From assembly GCA_946481225.1 (NCBI GenBank), contig CAMLNJ010000087.1:1-9085 (forward strand): 9,085 nt of DNA. The letters run 5' to 3'. Origin of the DNA: an uncultured Verrucomicrobiota bacterium (lineage in GTDB: Bacteria; Verrucomicrobiota; Verrucomicrobiae; Opitutales; Opitutaceae). The notes under the pieces are model-generated. The model did no database searches. It had not been told where the DNA came from and was given only the letters and a program-made list of their open reading frames with translations. The translations under genes and the position numbers were made by a program. Below are positions 7,476 through 9,085 of the stretch, in pieces (the stretch's first letter is position 1; every line of letters starts with the position of its first letter).

Positions 7476-7492
7476 GGACAAAAATCTTGTCC
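7476..7492. promoter_or_regulatory. Inverted repeat in divergent promoter region, candidate operator
   Basis: A perfect 6-bp inverted repeat GGACAA-AAATC-TTGTCC sits centrally in the 92-bp space between the epimerase start (7432) and the regulator start (7525). Its AT-rich core stands out in GC-rich surroundings. Position suggests a binding site controlling both directions, but AraC proteins more often bind direct repeats, so another regulator is possible. No convincing -35/-10 pair could be assigned in this gap in either direction. Confidence 0.4.
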
Positions 7493-7524
7493 GCCCCCTG
7501 AGTTATGACTTCGATTTCGGCACA

Positions 7525-8298
7525 ATGACGCAGACCGGAGCGGTCCCCCCGTCGGCGACGCGCGCCGAGTTTCTCCAGCGCCTGGCGCAACCGATCACGG
7601 GCGAGGAGCTTTTCGACCGCCTGCCGGACCTCGTGTATTTCGTGAAAAACGAACGCGCCGAATACGTCATCGTTAACCAAACGCTGGCCGAGCGTTGCGG
7701 CCGACGACGCAAGGAGGAGTTACTGGGCCTGCGCGCCGACGAGGTATTTCCGGCGCCCCTCGGCGAAAGCTACCGCGGCCAGGACCTGAGCGTGTTGAAC
7801 GGAGGCGCCGCCGTCCTCGACCAGTTGGAACTCCACCTCTACCCCACCGGACGCCGCGGCTGGTGCCTCACCACCAAACTGCCTCTGCGCGACCGCGAGC
7901 AGCGCGTCATCGGCCTCGTCGGCATCTCGAAGGACCTGCAAGCCCCCGACGAGCAGGGTGATGACTTCTCCGCCGTGGCGGTCGCGCTGCACCACTTGCA
8001 AAAGAACCTCGCCGAGCCCCTCCGCGTCGGCGACTTGGCGGCCCTGGCCAAGCAGTCGCCCTACCAGTTCGAGCGCCGCATCCGCCGCATCTTCCGCCTG
8101 ACGACCGGCCAATTGATCCAAAAAACGCGGATCGACACCGCCCTGCGCCACTTGCGCGAAACCGACCATCCCATCGCGCGCGTGGCGCAGGATTGCGGCT
8201 ACTCCGACCAAAGCGCTTTCACCCGCACCTTCCGCCGCATGGTCGGCCTCTCCCCCTCCAGCTATCGCTCCACCGGCCCCTTCCCGCGCCCCTCCTGA
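7525..8298 (+). CDS. PAS-domain AraC-family transcriptional regulator
   Basis: This 257-residue protein has an N-terminal PAS sensor domain (about residues 28-138; DLVYFVKNERAEYVIVNQTL, then KEELLGLRADEVFP, closing with VIGLVGISKDL). A C-terminal AraC DNA-binding domain follows (about 150-250). Its two helix-turn-helix units are visible: VGDLAALAKQSPYQFERRIR (168-187), and IARVAQDCGYSDQSAFTRTF (217-236) followed by RMVGLSPSSYR, the classic AraC signature. It is likely a cytoplasmic activator or repressor of the divergent hydroxyproline operon. Some known hydroxyproline operons use AraC (Pseudomonas LhpR) or GntR regulators. A PAS domain in place of a cupin sensor means the ligand cannot be read from the sequence. 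The start at 7525 is the only ATG in frame before the PAS domain. No Shine-Dalgarno motif precedes it. Autoregulation through the shared 92-bp gap is plausible. Confidence 0.88.
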   Translation: MTQTGAVPPSATRAEFLQRLAQPITGEELFDRLPDLVYFVKNERAEYVIVNQTLAERCGRRRKEELLGLRADEVFPAPLGESYRGQDLSVLNGGAAVLDQLELHLYPTGRRGWCLTTKLPLRDREQRVIGLVGISKDLQAPDEQGDDFSAVAVALHHLQKNLAEPLRVGDLAALAKQSPYQFERRIRRIFRLTTGQLIQKTRIDTALRHLRETDHPIARVAQDCGYSDQSAFTRTFRRMVGLSPSSYRSTGPFPRPS

Positions 8299-8318
8299 CC
8301 TGCCGATTCTTCCGCATA

Positions 8319-8339
8319 CCTCGCGGGCTTGCGGCGAGG
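8319..8339. terminator. Weak hairpin after the regulator gene
   Basis: CCTCGC (8319-8324) pairs with GCGAGG (8334-8339) across a 9-nt loop, 20 bp after the regulator stop. No U-tract follows directly, so it is only a possible terminator. It also overlaps the -35 candidate of the next gene. Confidence 0.3.
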
Positions 8340-8356
8340 CGAGTCGCCCCTAGTTT
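8329..8356 (+). promoter_or_regulatory. Candidate promoter of the toxin-antitoxin pair
   Basis: TTGCGG (8329-8334) and TAGTTT (8351-8356) are spaced by 16 bp, a reasonable sigma70-like pair. The -10 box ends only 6 bp before the ATG at 8363, so transcription would begin at or next to the start codon and give a leaderless or near-leaderless mRNA. This agrees with the lack of a Shine-Dalgarno motif. It is a prediction from two hexamers only. Confidence 0.4.
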
Positions 8357-8362
8357 TCCGCC

Positions 8363-8575
8363 ATGAGCACCGTCCAAGAAATTCAAGCCGCCATCCTGCA
8401 CCTGTCCCCGCAGGATCGTGAAGCTCTGCGGCACTGGCTGGACGACAACGAGGAGGAAACGCCCGAAATGCTCGCCGCCATCGACGTCGGCCTGCGTTCG
8501 TTGCGGGAAAAAGGGGTGATCCCCCTCGATCAAGTCCGCCAAAACATCGCTTCATGGGCTACCAAGTCGGCCTGA
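8363..8575 (+). CDS. Putative addiction-module antitoxin (unstable antitoxin family)
   Basis: The 70-residue acidic, helical protein has the layout of the small 'addiction module component' antitoxins (Pfam Unstab_antitox type). An N-terminal EIQAAILHLSPQDREALRHWL segment corresponds to the family LPPEER-like helix. An acidic stretch DDNEEETPE comes next, and a C-terminal GVIPLDQVRQNIASW corresponds to the usual G-(I/V)P-x-E-E-(V/I) tail. Family members bind and neutralise a RelE/ParE toxin encoded immediately downstream, and here the toxin start lies 22 bp inside this gene. The start at 8363 is the first ATG after the candidate promoter. It has no apparent link to the metabolic genes. Family assignment rests on motif spacing, size and the adjacent toxin gene. 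Confidence 0.8.
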   Translation: MSTVQEIQAAILHLSPQDREALRHWLDDNEEETPEMLAAIDVGLRSLREKGVIPLDQVRQNIASWATKSA

Positions 8576-8853
8576 CCGAGGAGGCGCAGGCCGACCTGGG
8601 CGCAGTGGTGCGCTGGCTGGCCAAGCAGAGCCCCGAGGCGGCGCAACGAATCGGCCACGAATTGCTCGACGCCGCGCTGACATTGACCGTGTTTCCCCGT
8701 CGAGGCGTCTCCGTGCGGCGAAGGCCGGGACTGCGCAAGCTCGCTCACCGCCACTATCTGATCTTTTATCAGGTCAACGACGCCGCCGGACAGGTCGAGG
8801 TCGTCCGTATCTGGAACGGCCGCCAAAATCCTGCCGGGCTTCGTTTGCCCTGA
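8554..8853 (+). CDS. RelE/ParE-family toxin
   Basis: The 99-residue basic protein shows the RelE/ParE fold order: an N-terminal strand and helix (YQVGLTEEAQADLGAVVRWLAKQSPEAAQRI), a central Arg-rich region (VFPRRGVSVRRRPGLRKLAHRHYLIFYQV) and a final strand with VEVVRIWNGRQNP. The Y-x-V-x-LT-x-x-A-x-x-DL opening and HYLIFYQV are typical of the ParE/plasmid stabilisation branch. These proteins act as ribosome-dependent mRNA interferases (RelE) or gyrase inhibitors (ParE); which applies cannot be read here. Its ATG lies inside the antitoxin gene (22-bp overlap, different frame), so translation is probably coupled. The length is normal for the family and no truncation is seen. Confidence 0.87.
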   Translation: MGYQVGLTEEAQADLGAVVRWLAKQSPEAAQRIGHELLDAALTLTVFPRRGVSVRRRPGLRKLAHRHYLIFYQVNDAAGQVEVVRIWNGRQNPAGLRLP

Positions 8854-8907
8854 TCCCGCCATCGCACCCAAAACGCGAACCGTCACGCCCAGCCTATTTA
8901 CCCGCTC

Positions 8908-9085
8908 ATGTCCGCGCCCTCCCAATCGCCCGCCGCCTCTCCCGCGCCCTCCGCCGACGCGCCCCGCTACGCCCGGCCGGAGCTGCTCGCGCCCGCCGGC
9001 GACTGGGAATGCGCCCGAGCCGCCGTCGAAAACGGCGCCGACGCCATCTTCTTCGGCCTCGAACGCTTCAACGCCCGCATGCGCG
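8908..9085 (+). CDS. Peptidase U32 family protein, 3' partial
   Basis: Only the first 59 codons are in the window. After an Ala/Ser/Pro-rich tail of about 20 residues comes RPELLAPAGDWECARAAVEN, then GADAIFFGLERFNARMR, the N-terminal signature of U32 proteins. Characterised relatives include collagenase-like peptidases and the RNA hydroxylation factors RlhA and TrhP. The rest of the protein is needed to choose between these. The start is 54 bp after the toxin stop. TATTTA at 8895-8900, ending 7 bp before the ATG, could be a -10 box giving a very short leader, but no matching -35 is seen. Confidence 0.85.
   Translation, partial: MSAPSQSPAASPAPSADAPRYARPELLAPAGDWECARAAVENGADAIFFGLERFNARMR

Overview
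The window is GC-rich DNA carrying ten protein-coding genes, two of them cut by the window edges. Gene content, weak or absent Shine-Dalgarno motifs and GTAGCCACGGCCGTG-type intergenic palindromes suggest a Verrucomicrobiota bacterium of the Opitutaceae type. This placement is an inference from general impression; no rRNA or marker gene here proves it.

Left block, plus strand (1-2570): the C-terminal part of a GH127 (DUF1680) beta-L-arabinofuranosidase-like enzyme, overlapping by 4 bp (ATGA) a PLP-dependent threonine/serine ammonia-lyase with a C-terminal ACT domain. Centre block, minus strand (7432 down to 2631): four genes that match, in biochemical order, the oxidative trans-4-hydroxy-L-proline pathway. 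These are a two-cysteine 4-hydroxyproline 2-epimerase, an FAD D-amino-acid (cis-4-hydroxy-D-proline) dehydrogenase, a DHDPS-family 1-pyrroline-4-hydroxy-2-carboxylate deaminase and a 2-oxoglutarate-semialdehyde dehydrogenase. The product is 2-oxoglutarate. A PAS-AraC regulator is transcribed divergently from the operon (7525-8298), and a 17-nt inverted repeat lies between them. Right block, plus strand (8363-9085): a small antitoxin/RelE-ParE-type toxin pair, then the start of a U32-family protein.

Two copies of a paired-hairpin repeat sit at the two ends of the aldehyde dehydrogenase gene (2565-2629 and 4233-4297). Their arms differ between copies, yet the base pairing is preserved.

The most interesting reading of the whole is a locus for plant hydroxyproline-rich glycoproteins (extensins). 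A GH127 enzyme can remove beta-L-arabinofuranose from hydroxyproline-linked arabinans, the four-gene operon burns the released hydroxyproline, and the ammonia-lyase could take serine or threonine from the same proteins. A second link is that the operon's last two enzyme families also occur in oxidative L-arabinose catabolism, which meets the hydroxyproline route at 2-oxoglutarate semialdehyde. Both links are inference from neighbourhood. Intergenic spaces are all short (under 100 bp), so no long gene-free stretch exists here.
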